Origin: Rhizobium leguminosarum bv. viciae USDA 2370
GTDB taxonomy: Bacteria > Pseudomonadota > Alphaproteobacteria > Rhizobiales > Rhizobiaceae
DNA: 64,000 nt
Direction of reading: 5' to 3'
NCBI RefSeq assembly: GCF_002008365.1
Contig: NZ_MRDL01000059.1
Coordinates: forward strand, 623,018 to 687,017
A program made the translations under genes and the position numbers. Position 1 is the first letter of the stretch, and each line of letters begins with the position of its first letter. The notes beneath the pieces were generated by a model. It ran no database searches, was not told where the DNA came from, and saw nothing but the letters and a program-made list of their open reading frames with translations. Positions 53,760-62,838 of the stretch are shown one piece after another.

Positions 53760-55070
53760 ATGGAATCCAACCGCCTTCGCGCACTCCTCAAGCAAGCGCT
53801 CCTCACTTTTACAGTCTCCCTTATCCTGTTCGGCCCGATCTCGGGGCTGGTTCTCGCCGGATTTTCGTTCACGAACGAACTGATGCGCGCGGTACTCCTA
53901 GCGGCCGTCGTCACGGCAGGACGTCTAGCGCTCTCGCTGTTCCAGATCAGCAGCCTCGGCCGAAAACTCACCCGGCGCATGGCCGGCAACGGCGCCGGTG
54001 TGACCGTCATGACCGGCAAGGAAAGGTCGCCGCTGCTGGTCCTTTCCCTGTTGTTTGTCGCCGGGTTGAGCTTGCCGTTTTTTGCCGACAAATACCTCCT
54101 GGGTATCGCGATTCTTGCCCTGATATACTGCCTTCTCGGCCTGGGGCTTAACATCGTCGTCGGGCTTGCTGGCCTGCTCGACCTCGGCTACGTCGCCTTC
54201 TACGCCGTGGGCGCCTATCTCCTGGCGCTCGGATCGCAATATCTCGGGATCGGCTTCTGGGGCGCTCTGGTGCTCGCCCCATTCCTGGCCGGCCTCTTCG
54301 GCATGATCCTCGCCTTTCCCGTTCTGAAGATGCATGGCGACTATCTTGCCATCGTGACGCTCGGATTCGGCGAGATCATTCGTCTGGTGTTGAACAACTG
54401 GCTGGAATTCACCGGCGGGCCGAACGGCGCCCCGGTTCCGGCACCCACCTTCCTCGGCCTCGAATTCACCCGTACCGCCAAACAGGGTGGCGTTCCCATT
54501 CATGAATATCTGGGCATCGCCTACAGCGCGGACTACCGGTTCTGGTTTCTCTATTTCGTGCTGTTTCTTGTCGTCTGCTTCGTCATCTACGCCGTGGAGC
54601 GACTGCGCGTCATCCCTCTCGGCCGCATGTGGGAAGCGCTGCGGGAAGACGAGATCGCCTGCCGTTCGCTCGGCGTCAATCACGTCTTCACAAAGCTCAC
54701 GGCCTTCATGCTCGGCGCCTCCACGGGCGGCCTCGCCGGCGTCTTCTTCGCCGCACAACAGGGCTTTGTGAACCCGACATCCTTCACGTTCTTCGAATCC
54801 GCGCTCATCCTGGCGATCGTCGTCCTTGGCGGCCTCGGATCGACGGCGGGCGTCATCTCGGCCGCACTCGTTCTCACCATTCTTCCGGAGCTTCTGCGTG
54901 AGTTCGCCGAATACCGCGTTCTGGTCTTCGGTATCCTGATGGTGGTGATGATGTTCTGGAAACCGCGCGGCCTGGTCCGCATCAAGCGCCCGGCATTCTT
55001 TCCGAGCTCGATGAAAGAAGGCATCGGCAGCGAACTGTCCTTTGAGGGCAAGGCGGAGGCTGGACGATGA
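53760..55070 (+). CDS. livM: branched-chain amino acid-type ABC permease, LivM-like
   Basis: A 436-residue permease. The N-terminal extension of about 100 residues carries two extra spans, followed by the LivM core with LGLNIVVGLAGLLDLGYVAFYAVGAY (written here only as landmarks near 125-150), an EIIRLVLNNW loop, and a C-terminal VLGGLGSTAGVISAALVL. GAGGAGCAAGAACG precedes the ATG. It overlaps livG by 4 nt. Partner of LivH in the importer next to the hydantoinase operon. Confidence 0.92.
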   Translation: MESNRLRALLKQALLTFTVSLILFGPISGLVLAGFSFTNELMRAVLLAAVVTAGRLALSLFQISSLGRKLTRRMAGNGAGVTVMTGKERSPLLVLSLLFVAGLSLPFFADKYLLGIAILALIYCLLGLGLNIVVGLAGLLDLGYVAFYAVGAYLLALGSQYLGIGFWGALVLAPFLAGLFGMILAFPVLKMHGDYLAIVTLGFGEIIRLVLNNWLEFTGGPNGAPVPAPTFLGLEFTRTAKQGGVPIHEYLGIAYSADYRFWFLYFVLFLVVCFVIYAVERLRVIPLGRMWEALREDEIACRSLGVNHVFTKLTAFMLGASTGGLAGVFFAAQQGFVNPTSFTFFESALILAIVVLGGLGSTAGVISAALVLTILPELLREFAEYRVLVFGILMVVMMFWKPRGLVRIKRPAFFPSSMKEGIGSELSFEGKAEAGR

Positions 55071-55882
55071 GCCCCATCCTCGAAGTACAGAATGTCACCA
55101 TGCGTTTCGGCGGCATCGTCGCCAACCGGGACGTCAGCTTTTCTGTCGAACGCGGCACGGTGACCGCCCTGATCGGTCCCAACGGCGCCGGCAAGACGAC
55201 GATGTTCAACTGCATCACCGGATTCTATCGCTCCAGCGAAGGCCGCATCATGCTGAACGGACGCGATGGTCCGACGGATATCGGCCAGTTGGTGACCAAA
55301 CCGATGACCGGCGGCTCACACCTTGTGACGCGCGCCGGGATTGCCAGGACGTTCCAGAACATCCGCCTGTTCAAGGAAATGTCGGTCATCGAGAACCTTC
55401 TGATCGCCCAACATCTCGCCACCCGCAACAACATCCTCAGTGGCGTTTTCCGGACCCGGGCGTTCCGCAAGGCCGAGGCAGAGGCTGTCGACCGCGCCTA
55501 TCACTGGCTTGGGCAAATGAAGCTTGCCGACGACGCCAACCGCCTGGCCGGCGAACTGCCTTACGGCCGGCAGCGCCGCGTCGAGATCGCCCGCGCCATG
55601 TGCACGGGCCCGAGCCTCATATGCCTCGACGAACCGGCTGCCGGCCTCAACCCTTCCGAAACGCTGGATCTGGCCGAGGTCATCCAACGGCTTTGTGCCG
55701 ATCACAAGCAGACGGTTCTCGTCATCGAGCACGACATGGGTCTCGTCATGCGCATTTCGAACCACATCGTCGTGCTCGATCATGGCGAGGTGATCTCCGA
55801 CGGCACGCCGCAGCATGTCGCCAACGATCCGGCCGTCGTCGCCGCTTATCTCGGTGTGAGCGAAGAAGAGGTACCAGCATGA
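55067..55882 (+). CDS. livG: branched-chain amino acid-type ABC ATPase, LivG-like
   Basis: A 271-residue ATPase with Walker A GPNGAGKTTMF (36-46), a LivG-type long insert, a signature replaced by ELPYGRQRRVEIARAM, Walker B LICLDEPAAGLNPSE, and switch His in VIEHDMGLVM. ATGA overlaps tie it to livM before and livF after. Standard component of a five-gene HAAT-type importer. Confidence 0.94.
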   Translation: MSPILEVQNVTMRFGGIVANRDVSFSVERGTVTALIGPNGAGKTTMFNCITGFYRSSEGRIMLNGRDGPTDIGQLVTKPMTGGSHLVTRAGIARTFQNIRLFKEMSVIENLLIAQHLATRNNILSGVFRTRAFRKAEAEAVDRAYHWLGQMKLADDANRLAGELPYGRQRRVEIARAMCTGPSLICLDEPAAGLNPSETLDLAEVIQRLCADHKQTVLVIEHDMGLVMRISNHIVVLDHGEVISDGTPQHVANDPAVVAAYLGVSEEEVPA

Positions 55883-56613
55883 GCCAGTCGTCCGACACGC
55901 AGGTACCGCTTCTCGAATTCGCCGGCGTTCATGCCCATTACGGCCCGGTGGAAGCGCTGAAGGCGGTGAACGTCCATATCTCAGCCGGTGAGATCGTCAG
56001 CCTGATCGGCGCAAACGGCGCCGGCAAGACCACGCTGCTTTCTTCTATCTTCGGGGCGCCGCGCGCCTCATCGGGCAAGATCCTGCATCGTGGCGAAGAC
56101 ATCTCGCAGATGCCGACCAGCAGGATTTCCAGGCGCGGCATAGCACTCGTCCCGGAAGGTCGGCAGATTTACCAGGAGATGTCGGTCGAAGAGAATATGA
56201 TGATGGGCACGACGCCGATCGGCATGGCCCACTTCGAAGAAGACCGGAACACCATGTTCGAGCTCTTCCCGCGCCTGAAGGAGCGCCGAAATCAGACCGC
56301 CGGCACCATGTCGGGCGGCGAACAGCAGATGCTCGCCATCGCCCGCGCCATGATGGCGCGGCCGGAACTGATCCTGTTCGACGAACCGTCGCTCGGCTTG
56401 GCGCCGCTGATCGTCAAGCGCGTTTTCGAAGTTTTGCGGGAGATTGCTGCGATGGGCAAAACGATATTTCTCGTCGAGCAAAACGCCAACCATGCACTGA
56501 AGCTTTCGCAGCGGGCCTATGTCATGGTCAACGGCCGCATTCATCTCTCCGGCGACAGCGCCGCCCTGCTCGATAACCAAGACGTCCGCAAGGCCTATCT
56601 CGGACTGCACTGA
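55879..56613 (+). CDS. livF: branched-chain amino acid-type ABC ATPase, LivF-like
   Basis: A 244-residue ATPase with Walker A GANGAGKTTLLSS, signature MSGGEQQMLAIARAM, Walker B LILFDEPSLGLAPL, and VEQNANHAL at the switch region typical of LivF. The start ATG at 55879 overlaps the livG stop (ATGA); a longer frame from 55042 is out-of-frame shadow. Last gene of the transporter operon. No clear terminator was found in the 155 bp that follow. Confidence 0.94.
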   Translation: MSQSSDTQVPLLEFAGVHAHYGPVEALKAVNVHISAGEIVSLIGANGAGKTTLLSSIFGAPRASSGKILHRGEDISQMPTSRISRRGIALVPEGRQIYQEMSVEENMMMGTTPIGMAHFEEDRNTMFELFPRLKERRNQTAGTMSGGEQQMLAIARAMMARPELILFDEPSLGLAPLIVKRVFEVLREIAAMGKTIFLVEQNANHALKLSQRAYVMVNGRIHLSGDSAALLDNQDVRKAYLGLH

Positions 56614-56768
56614 ACAAGGGGCTTCCAGCCGGCATAGTCAATTTGCCGATGGCCAGCGTCGACTTCCACCTGCCGCTCGGCGGCCGCAAGGGATCGTTCC
56701 TTCGATCGGCGCGAACAGGGCCGAGCGGTGCAGCAAACCGGCGTAACGCACCATGCATAAGGACGGGG

Positions 56769-57047
56769 TCAGACCGGATGCCGTCCGGAGGATTTACCCC
56801 GAAGAACGGTCATCTGCTCTTGCTGCACTTCATTTTCATCGTTCAAAACGGCTTGCCAAAGCCTGTTGCCGAGCCGAAGCGACACCCGTTTCGTCCCCTC
56901 GTGTTCGGCAGTACCGATTTCCACGGAGCTGACGACGGAGCCATGGCGCATGTGGCGGCGAAGATCGGCCAGCGACAATCCGAACCGTCTCGCGAGCTCC
57001 GATGATTCCAGGATAAAATCGCCATTTGAATCGCGCTCGATCAGCAC
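56769..57047 (-). CDS. DUF6522-like small protein
   Basis: A 92-residue protein. DSNGDFILESSELARRFGLS with a helix-turn-helix-like second half (LADLRRHMRHGSV), then VSLRLGNRLWQAVLND, resembles the DUF6522 family of short alphaproteobacterial proteins, sometimes found by respiratory or nitrogen-oxide genes. Function unknown. It lies 35 nt after the HPP-CBS gene on the same strand and may be in its operon. Confidence 0.65.
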   Translation of the reverse strand: MLIERDSNGDFILESSELARRFGLSLADLRRHMRHGSVVSSVEIGTAEHEGTKRVSLRLGNRLWQAVLNDENEVQQEQMTVLRGKSSGRHPV

Positions 57048-57082
57048 CGACTTTTTCTCCAGCTACGTTCCACGCTCACCGC

Positions 57083-58213
57083 TCAGGCCACCGCCCGAAT
57101 CGCATTGTCCCCCTTTGGCAGCAATCGCGCCACTGCGCTCAGGAGATCCGTCTGCGATATCAGGCCAAGGATCCGGTAGTCGTCGTCGACAATGATGACG
57201 GCATGCGTGCGACCGTCCGTCAGAACAGGCAACAGCGACAGAGCAGAATCCGAAGGTCTGGCCACCGCCGGCCTCGAGATCGCGTGCGCGATGGTCTCGG
57301 TGCTCATGGACAATTCCCGCAAGCCGACGGCGCCGACGAGGCGGCCCTCCGGATCCTTCACCGGCAAGGTGCGGATATTGTGCTTCAAAAGAAGATGCCG
57401 TGCAGCATCCGGTTCCGAGGCTTCGCCAATGGCGATCACGTCACGCGACATGATATCGGCACAGCTGATCTTGCCGTTTGAGCGGATGGCCGATTGCAAC
57501 TCGACCTGCTGCAACAGCCGGCCGAGGTCTGCCCGATCGATATCAAAGGTTTCGTCGAGCGCTTCGAGGGCCGCATCGACATCCTCTTCGCGGAAACCCA
57601 CCCGCACGGCAGACGGCAGGTCCACTGTCTGATGGGTGTTCTCCGCGGGTTTCGGAACGACGTGCGGATAATTCCGCTTGGAAAGCTTGTGGAACAACAG
57701 GCCAAGGCCGACGAGGATGCAGGAGTTCAAAGCGACGGGCACGAAGGGAAAAAGAAATCCCCAGCCGGCAACGACAGGACCGCCGAGCACGGCGGTCAGT
57801 GCGGCGGCTCCTCCCGGCGGATGCAGGCACCGCGTGAAGGACATCGCGCCGATGGCAAGCGAAACGCCGACGCCGGTCGCGATGATCGGATCGCGAATGA
57901 AATAGGCGGCAATAATCCCCATCAGAGCGGAAATCGTATTGCCGCCGATGATCGACCAAGGCTGCGCAAGCGGACTTGCCGGCACCGCGAAAAGAAGCAC
58001 CGCGGACGCCCCCATCGGCGCGACGATCAGGGGAAGATGCGGCCCCTGGCCGAACAGATAGCCGCTGATGACGCCGGTGAGACCAATGGCCAGCAAAGCG
58101 CCGAGACATCCAATCAATCGCTCTCGTAAGGTCGCACCGGCCAGAATAGGTGAAAACAAACGGAAGCGGCGGAAGCGGCTCGGTCTCACCTTCGGGGAAA
58201 CGGGATACTGCAT
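57083..58213 (-). CDS. HPP family membrane protein with C-terminal CBS domains
   Basis: A 376-residue protein. The N-terminal HPP domain (about 28-185) has four to five membrane spans and the family signature HPPGGAAALTAVLGG. A cytoplasmic linker and two CBS domains (about 250-370, with DIMSRDVIAI and LPVKDPEGRLVGAV) probably sense adenine nucleotides. HPP proteins have been linked to nitrite transport in plastids and cyanobacteria; the role in this bacterium is unknown. The gene is followed by the DUF6522-like gene and preceded by a LysR regulator on the same strand. Confidence 0.85.
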   Translation of the reverse strand: MQYPVSPKVRPSRFRRFRLFSPILAGATLRERLIGCLGALLAIGLTGVISGYLFGQGPHLPLIVAPMGASAVLLFAVPASPLAQPWSIIGGNTISALMGIIAAYFIRDPIIATGVGVSLAIGAMSFTRCLHPPGGAAALTAVLGGPVVAGWGFLFPFVPVALNSCILVGLGLLFHKLSKRNYPHVVPKPAENTHQTVDLPSAVRVGFREEDVDAALEALDETFDIDRADLGRLLQQVELQSAIRSNGKISCADIMSRDVIAIGEASEPDAARHLLLKHNIRTLPVKDPEGRLVGAVGLRELSMSTETIAHAISRPAVARPSDSALSLLPVLTDGRTHAVIIVDDDYRILGLISQTDLLSAVARLLPKGDNAIRAVA

Positions 58214-58269
58214 GACAAGACCAATTTTAAGCGAGGATTATCTGGCGGCGAAGGAGGAAGACGTTCAGG

Positions 58270-59175
58270 TTAGTTTGTTGCCAGCCTGATATCTCTGCCC
58301 CTTGTCGCGCTGAGGACTTCGTGGAATGCGTTGAACGCGCTTGGGCGATCATTCCTGCGGTAGACGAGCAGCGTCTCGACAGGCCCGAGCTGATGGGTCT
58401 GGAGAGGCGTCGGCCAGTGCATGAGATCAAGGACGGATCGCGGCATGACGCCGGCCGTATTGCCCGTCGCAACGCTCGCCAAGATCGCGTGGTAGGAGCC
58501 GAGTTCGCTCGTCGGCAGGGTGCTCGATTTGCGCGCCCAGTTTTCGGCGATCCGGCGATAGGTGCAGCCGGGTTCCAAAGCGGCGAGTGATCCGACACGC
58601 AGGTCTGCGGCTGACTTGATGGAGGGATGCCCGGACGGCAACACGATCAACAGATCCTCGACGAAGACCGGCTCCATTTCGAGCGCCTTGAGTTCAGCAT
58701 CGAAGCTCGAGTCTTCCTCGCGCATCGTCTTCGGTGGGCGGGCAATCAGCGCGCAATCCAGTGCATCAGAGAGAACGTCGCGGATCAGATCGCGGGACGC
58801 CCCCATCGTCAGATGAAGCGACACCTCCGGCCACATCTGATTGAATTGCGTCAGCGCCGCCGGCAGCCTGCTTGCCGCCGTGCTCTCCATGGTGCCGACC
58901 CGCAATGTCCCGGATGGGGCCAGAGGCCGCACCGCCTGGCGCGCTTCGAGCGCAAGCGCCATAAGCCGGTTGGCATAGGCGAGAAACGTCCCGCCCTCGC
59001 GCGTCAACGTCATCTTCTTGCCGTCACGGCTGAAGAGCGAAACGCCGAGGTCCTCCTCCAATTGCTGGACGCGCGTCGTCACATTCGACGGCGCCCGCCC
59101 TACGGCCTTGGCAGCCTTGGTAACGCTGCGGTCGCTGGCAACGGCGAGGAATATCTCGATCGATGAAAGGTCCAA
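58270..59175 (-). CDS. LysR family transcriptional regulator
   Basis: A 301-residue regulator. Winged helix-turn-helix at 2-61 (LSSIEIFLAVASDRSVTKAA, then APSNVTTRVQQLEEDLGVSLF) and a two-lobe effector-binding domain from about 90. The start codon is TTG at 59175, placed correctly for the family. It is followed 56 nt later by the HPP-CBS gene on the same strand and is divergent from a small membrane protein gene; either may be its target. Effector unknown. Confidence 0.9.
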   Translation of the reverse strand: MDLSSIEIFLAVASDRSVTKAAKAVGRAPSNVTTRVQQLEEDLGVSLFSRDGKKMTLTREGGTFLAYANRLMALALEARQAVRPLAPSGTLRVGTMESTAASRLPAALTQFNQMWPEVSLHLTMGASRDLIRDVLSDALDCALIARPPKTMREEDSSFDAELKALEMEPVFVEDLLIVLPSGHPSIKSAADLRVGSLAALEPGCTYRRIAENWARKSSTLPTSELGSYHAILASVATGNTAGVMPRSVLDLMHWPTPLQTHQLGPVETLLVYRRNDRPSAFNAFHEVLSATRGRDIRLATN

Positions 59176-59434
59176 TGAAAGGATCTCGTTTGCAGAATTA
59201 AGACGATAGATAATTCTCTATATAAAAATCATTGCTCCAGCTCAAGCCAGTTTCGGATCGGACGAAAAACATGAGCCCAAGCAGACGAGCGATTGCCGAA
59301 AAAAGGGTCGCGACGCCGAGGAAATAGCCATGCAAGCCGCGACGTTGCCTCTGTCGGACGACGTTTTGAGGGTTTGAGGCTGGCATGAGGTTTGCATGCT
59401 TAGGGCTATCTGCGGATCGATCGGCGACGACCCT

Positions 59435-59746
59435 ATGTTGCAACTTGTCTTGACCTGTCTTCTTCTGAGCGTCGCTTCAGGCTTGAGCATGCGGCGTTTT
59501 CTTCTGCCGTATTTCCCAGGCGGCGATCTCGCCGAGAAATCTGCCGCTGTGACAATCGTCGCAAGCGCCGTCTTTCTGGCGGCAATCGCTTTCACCGTCT
59601 CCGATCAAGATCTCTGGGCAAAATCCGTCATCCTGATGCTCGGCCTTTCGCTGGCAGCCATGTTCGACGATGCGAGACCCAGGCTGACGATCGCTCTCTC
59701 CGCCATCAGTCTGGCAGCCTACCTCGGGCTGCGTTCGATCGGCTGA
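59435..59746 (+). CDS. hypothetical small membrane protein
   Basis: About 103 residues with three hydrophobic segments (about 1-16, 33-55, 65-82 plus a C-terminal one). The segments LVLTCLLLSVASGLSM, TIVASAVFLAAIAFTV and SVILMLGLSLAAMF stand out. The ATG at 59435 puts the first span at the N-terminus; an earlier ATG at 59396 adds 13 polar residues. No ribosome site is clear. Family not recognised. Divergent from the LysR gene. Confidence 0.5.
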   Translation: MLQLVLTCLLLSVASGLSMRRFLLPYFPGGDLAEKSAAVTIVASAVFLAAIAFTVSDQDLWAKSVILMLGLSLAAMFDDARPRLTIALSAISLAAYLGLRSIG

Positions 59747-60153
59747 GCATCCAACCATCACGCAAACAGATCAGTGGCGATTGAACACCGCAACTTATCG
59801 CCGGTGTCGAAGCCCAATCGAGGCGACTACATCCACCGACGAAATCATTCGTCAACAGAGCCACATCTCACAACCTGAAACATCTCCCGACGGGGGAAGA
59901 GGAAGAGTTCGCGCAATACGAGAAAATGATCTCTATTGAAGAATATTCTTCCGCTGCTATTCTGTATTATAGAACATTCGCCGCGGCACGCTGGGATCGC
60001 AGCAAGCAGAAATCGGACCTCTCGCGATCGGTGTCTCTCGACTCCAGGAAATCGAGACCATCGATCCCAGGAGCTGATCGTGACCGATGCCGAAAGCCGG
60101 TTTCGTAACGACAACGGCTCCCGTGCCGCACGGATGTTCGAGTTGCGCTGACG
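59747..60153. promoter_or_regulatory. 407-bp gene-free stretch with AT-rich palindromes
   Basis: The perfect 14-bp palindrome GAAGAATATTCTTC (59938-59951) is followed by the near-palindrome TTCTGTATTATAGAA (59959-59973). The region around is AT-rich between GC-rich flanks. These could be an operator and promoter for the small gene at 60154, or a remnant of a mobile element. Nothing else was recognised. Confidence 0.4.
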
Positions 60154-60375
60154 ATGAGGAGGCGAGTGGCGATCATGGACAACGACCCGGCAGGAAAAAT
60201 CTGGTCGGAATGGTATGCTTGGCATCCTGTCTTGCCGATCGATGACTCCGTGTTCTGGCTCGAGACCGTATACCGCCGGGAAAGCCCGGAAGGTCTCTGG
60301 CAATATCGTTCGTTCCGGCCCGAATTTGAACGCCGGCAGGCTCTGATCGACATACCGGTCTGTCCCGGCGCTTAG
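60154..60375 (+). CDS. hypothetical small protein
   Basis: Up to 73 residues. The AGGAGG at 60157-60162 overlaps the ATG at 60154, so the true start is more likely GTG 60166 or ATG 60175. The product (about 67 residues) is rich in Trp, Pro and acidic residues (MDNDPAGKIWSEWYAWHPVL and FRPEFERRQALIDIPVCPGA). Not recognised. Its TAG stop is at the left edge of a RIME-like repeat. Confidence 0.5.
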   Translation: MRRRVAIMDNDPAGKIWSEWYAWHPVLPIDDSVFWLETVYRRESPEGLWQYRSFRPEFERRQALIDIPVCPGA

Positions 60376-60476
60376 AGCAATTCCAGGAAAAGTGCGAAGC
60401 GGTTTTCCGTCCGGAATTGCGTAAAAACAAAAGGATAGAGCGGTTCTGCGCTTCCGTTAAAAGCTGAACCGCTCTA
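60374..60476. repeat. RIME-like repeat
   Basis: GCAATTCC (60377-60384) pairs with GGAATTGC (60413-60420) with inner GGAAAA/TTTTCC; TAGAGCGGTTC (60436-60446) pairs perfectly with GAACCGCTCTA (60466-60476). In reverse orientation it matches the groES-groEL repeat along its length. It lies between convergent genes. Confidence 0.8.
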
Positions 60477-60508
60477 GAATCCGACAACGATCGCCAGGTA
60501 GGCCTGCG

Positions 60509-61429
60509 TCAACCGAGTGCCTGACTGACGAGTGCATAGGTTCTCGGCTCGTGCGCCGCCTGATGTCCCGGAACCGGAAGCCAAGGGCCGCCGAGCGACA
60601 TGGTCGTCACGATGTCGTAAACGGGAAGACCGCAGCGAGAGAGGAAATCGGAAAAGGTCCCGCCCTGCTCGCGTGTGTCGAGGCGCAGGAACGCTCCTGC
60701 ATGCTCGGCGGCATGTGGGCGGACGACGGCGATCGCGTCTGCGTCACTGCCCGCCACAATAGGACCGATGACATGGCCACGCCCGAACCGCCGGCAAAGC
60801 GAAAAAGCCTCGATCCTGCCGGCACGGGTTAACACGATGCCTTTGGAATTTGCCATCAACCGGGCCAGGAGCAGCTTGCGATCGGTGCCGAAGGCCACGC
60901 AGTCCAATTCGGCGATCGCTTCCAGATCGCCGGCCTCCACTGCCCGTATCACAGCACCGGACGGCAGCTCCACATCCGGCGGCGATATCGCTTCGCCCTG
61001 GCATTGAAAGACGAGTGCCTCGCGAACAAAGTTCAGGGAACGATAGAGACGTCGCGCCGCGCGCGTCGCATTCAGCCCGAGGTTGCGCCCGGCGACCTGC
61101 TCCAGCGCGTGGCCCATGAGCCATTGCCCGGCGCCATTGGTTTGAAGACGCGGCGAGGTGATGACCATACCGATCGTTGCAAATTGGGCATCGTAGGGAA
61201 ACCACATCGCAGAGCCCAGGATGCGGCCGATTTCATCGATCGCCACGATGCCCTGGCCGAATTCCCGCAAGAACTGCCAGTCTTCGCCACGATGCGGCCA
61301 GGCGACGGTCATCGACAGCGCATGCAACTTGTCGAGGGCGACGCTGTCGATCCCGGCAATGTGCGTCTCGAAACTGTCGACGAACCTGGATTCGGATGTC
61401 AGTTCGCTCACTCCCACCCCCTGCCGCAT
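60509..61429 (-). CDS. GNAT family N-acetyltransferase with YitH/HdeA-like C-terminal domain
   Basis: About 300-306 residues with two GNAT-type halves. The N-terminal half (about 20-150) has the acetyl-CoA-loop-like QTNGAGQWLMGHALE. The C-terminal half, with an IGPIVAGSDADA segment and a LRLDTREQGGTFSDFLSRCG segment, fits the Acetyltransf_18 domain. It starts at ATG 61429, or at GTG 61411 which has GGGGG 5 nt upstream; the longer frame is unsupported. It is divergent from an ArgE-like deacylase gene, suggesting a pathway with N-acetylated intermediates. Substrate unknown. Confidence 0.83.
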   Translation of the reverse strand: MRQGVGVSELTSESRFVDSFETHIAGIDSVALDKLHALSMTVAWPHRGEDWQFLREFGQGIVAIDEIGRILGSAMWFPYDAQFATIGMVITSPRLQTNGAGQWLMGHALEQVAGRNLGLNATRAARRLYRSLNFVREALVFQCQGEAISPPDVELPSGAVIRAVEAGDLEAIAELDCVAFGTDRKLLLARLMANSKGIVLTRAGRIEAFSLCRRFGRGHVIGPIVAGSDADAIAVVRPHAAEHAGAFLRLDTREQGGTFSDFLSRCGLPVYDIVTTMSLGGPWLPVPGHQAAHEPRTYALVSQALG

Positions 61430-61690
61430 TTTTCTGGCCAAGCCTGCGCCCGGAAACTTCTCTGACCAGACTAGAACAGATCGTTCGATACAATTCACTG
61501 GTTGGGCCGGCGCAAACACAACAATCGACCAAATCCGCTGCGCTTTCGGCAAATAAAGCCTGGACCGTCCTCTAAAGTCATTGACTAGGCCCGACCGGCC
61601 GCAGTCGCCGTTCACCGTGAGCCTGGAATGTCGCCTCCCGTCAGCCCAGTTGCAAGCACCCTCAAAGATCCCCGCACTGTGAGGAATCCC

Positions 61691-62812
61691 ATGCAGGCAA
61701 TTGAAATTCTCGAAAGGCTCGTTGGCTTCCCCTCCGTCGTCGGCACGCCGAATGGCGAGATCGTCGCGTGGATCCGGCACTATCTGCAGAGCCACGGCGC
61801 TGTCGTCACCGAGCTTCCCGGCCCGGAAGGCGATCGGTCGAACCTCTTCGCCACGATCGGCCCGAAGGAAACGCCGGGCTATATCCTCTCAGGCCATATG
61901 GACGTGGTCCCCGCCGCCGAAGGCGGCTGGACCAGCGATCCGTTCCGCCTGCGCGCCGAAGCGGACCGCCTCTACGGACGCGGCGCCACCGACATGAAGG
62001 GCTTCCTGGCCGTCGTTCTCGCCGCCGTCCCGGCGCTTGCGGCCATGCCACTTCGCCAGCCCGTCCACCTTGCCTTTTCCTATGATGAGGAGGCCGGCTG
62101 CCGCGGCGTGCCGCACATGATTGCCTGCCTGCCGGAGCTCTGTGCAGCCCCGCTTGGTGCAATCATCGGCGAGCCGAGCGGCATGCGGGCGATCCGCGCC
62201 CACAAGGGCAAAGCCGCCGCCCGGCTGACGGTCAGGGGCCGGTCCGGCCATTCCTCGCGCCCGGACCAGGGACTGAACGCAATCCATGCCATCACGGATG
62301 TTCTGGCCTGCGCTCGCGCCGAAGCCGAACAGCTCACCTCCGGCCCGTTCGAGCATGTCTTCGAACCGCCCTACTCCTCCCTTCAGGTCGGCACGCTGAA
62401 GGGCGGCCAGGCAGTCAACATCATTCCCGACAGTTGCGAGGCCGAGTTCGAAGCGCGGGCTATTTCCGGCGTCGATCCAGTCACGCTGCTGGCGCCGCTC
62501 CGAGTGGCGGCCGAGGCGCTGTCGCAGTTCGGCTTTCAGGTGGAATGGCGCGAACTCAGCGCCTATCCGGCACTTTCGCTTGCCGCCGATGCGCCGCTTG
62601 CGACACTGCTTGGCGAGCTGACCGGCATCGAGCCGCTCGCCGCCGTCAGCTACGGCACGGAGGCCGGCCTTTTCCAGCGCGCCGGCATCGACGCGATCAT
62701 CTGCGGCCCTGGCGACATCGGCCGCGCCCACAAGCCGGACGAATTCATCCTCACCGGCGAACTGCTCGCCTGCCAGGCGATGGTCGAGGCGCTTGGCCGC
62801 CGCTGTGCCTGA
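61691..62812 (+). CDS. acetylornithine deacetylase-like M20 peptidase (ArgE family)
   Basis: A 373-residue zinc hydrolase of the M20/ArgE family. Metal and catalytic motifs are SGHMDVVP (His, Asp), RGATDMKGF (Asp), SYDEEAGCRG (Glu), GEPSG, and the late HKPDEFI (His). A lid/dimerisation domain is about 175-290. GAGG is 6 nt before the ATG at 61691. It may hydrolyse N-acetylornithine or another N-acyl amino acid. Its neighbours (GNAT, 2-hydroxyacid dehydrogenase, cupin) point to a catabolic use rather than arginine synthesis; the name argE is not asserted. Confidence 0.88.
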   Translation: MQAIEILERLVGFPSVVGTPNGEIVAWIRHYLQSHGAVVTELPGPEGDRSNLFATIGPKETPGYILSGHMDVVPAAEGGWTSDPFRLRAEADRLYGRGATDMKGFLAVVLAAVPALAAMPLRQPVHLAFSYDEEAGCRGVPHMIACLPELCAAPLGAIIGEPSGMRAIRAHKGKAAARLTVRGRSGHSSRPDQGLNAIHAITDVLACARAEAEQLTSGPFEHVFEPPYSSLQVGTLKGGQAVNIIPDSCEAEFEARAISGVDPVTLLAPLRVAAEALSQFGFQVEWRELSAYPALSLAADAPLATLLGELTGIEPLAAVSYGTEAGLFQRAGIDAIICGPGDIGRAHKPDEFILTGELLACQAMVEALGRRCA

Positions 62813-62838
62813 TGACATCCGATCAAGGAGCCGACGCA

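Noticed and set aside
51532..56613. True leucine/isoleucine/valine transporter
   Set aside because: Family membership is clear, but the divergent hydantoinase operon and shared operator make a different amide-like substrate more likely; only family names are kept.
59926..60108. A 60-residue frame in the 407-bp gap
   Set aside because: No ribosome site, starts inside an AT-rich palindrome, and has an Arg/Ser-rich composition typical of non-coding frames.
60374..60476. CRISPR-like repeat units
   Set aside because: The palindromic repeats are dispersed single copies without spacers or cas genes.
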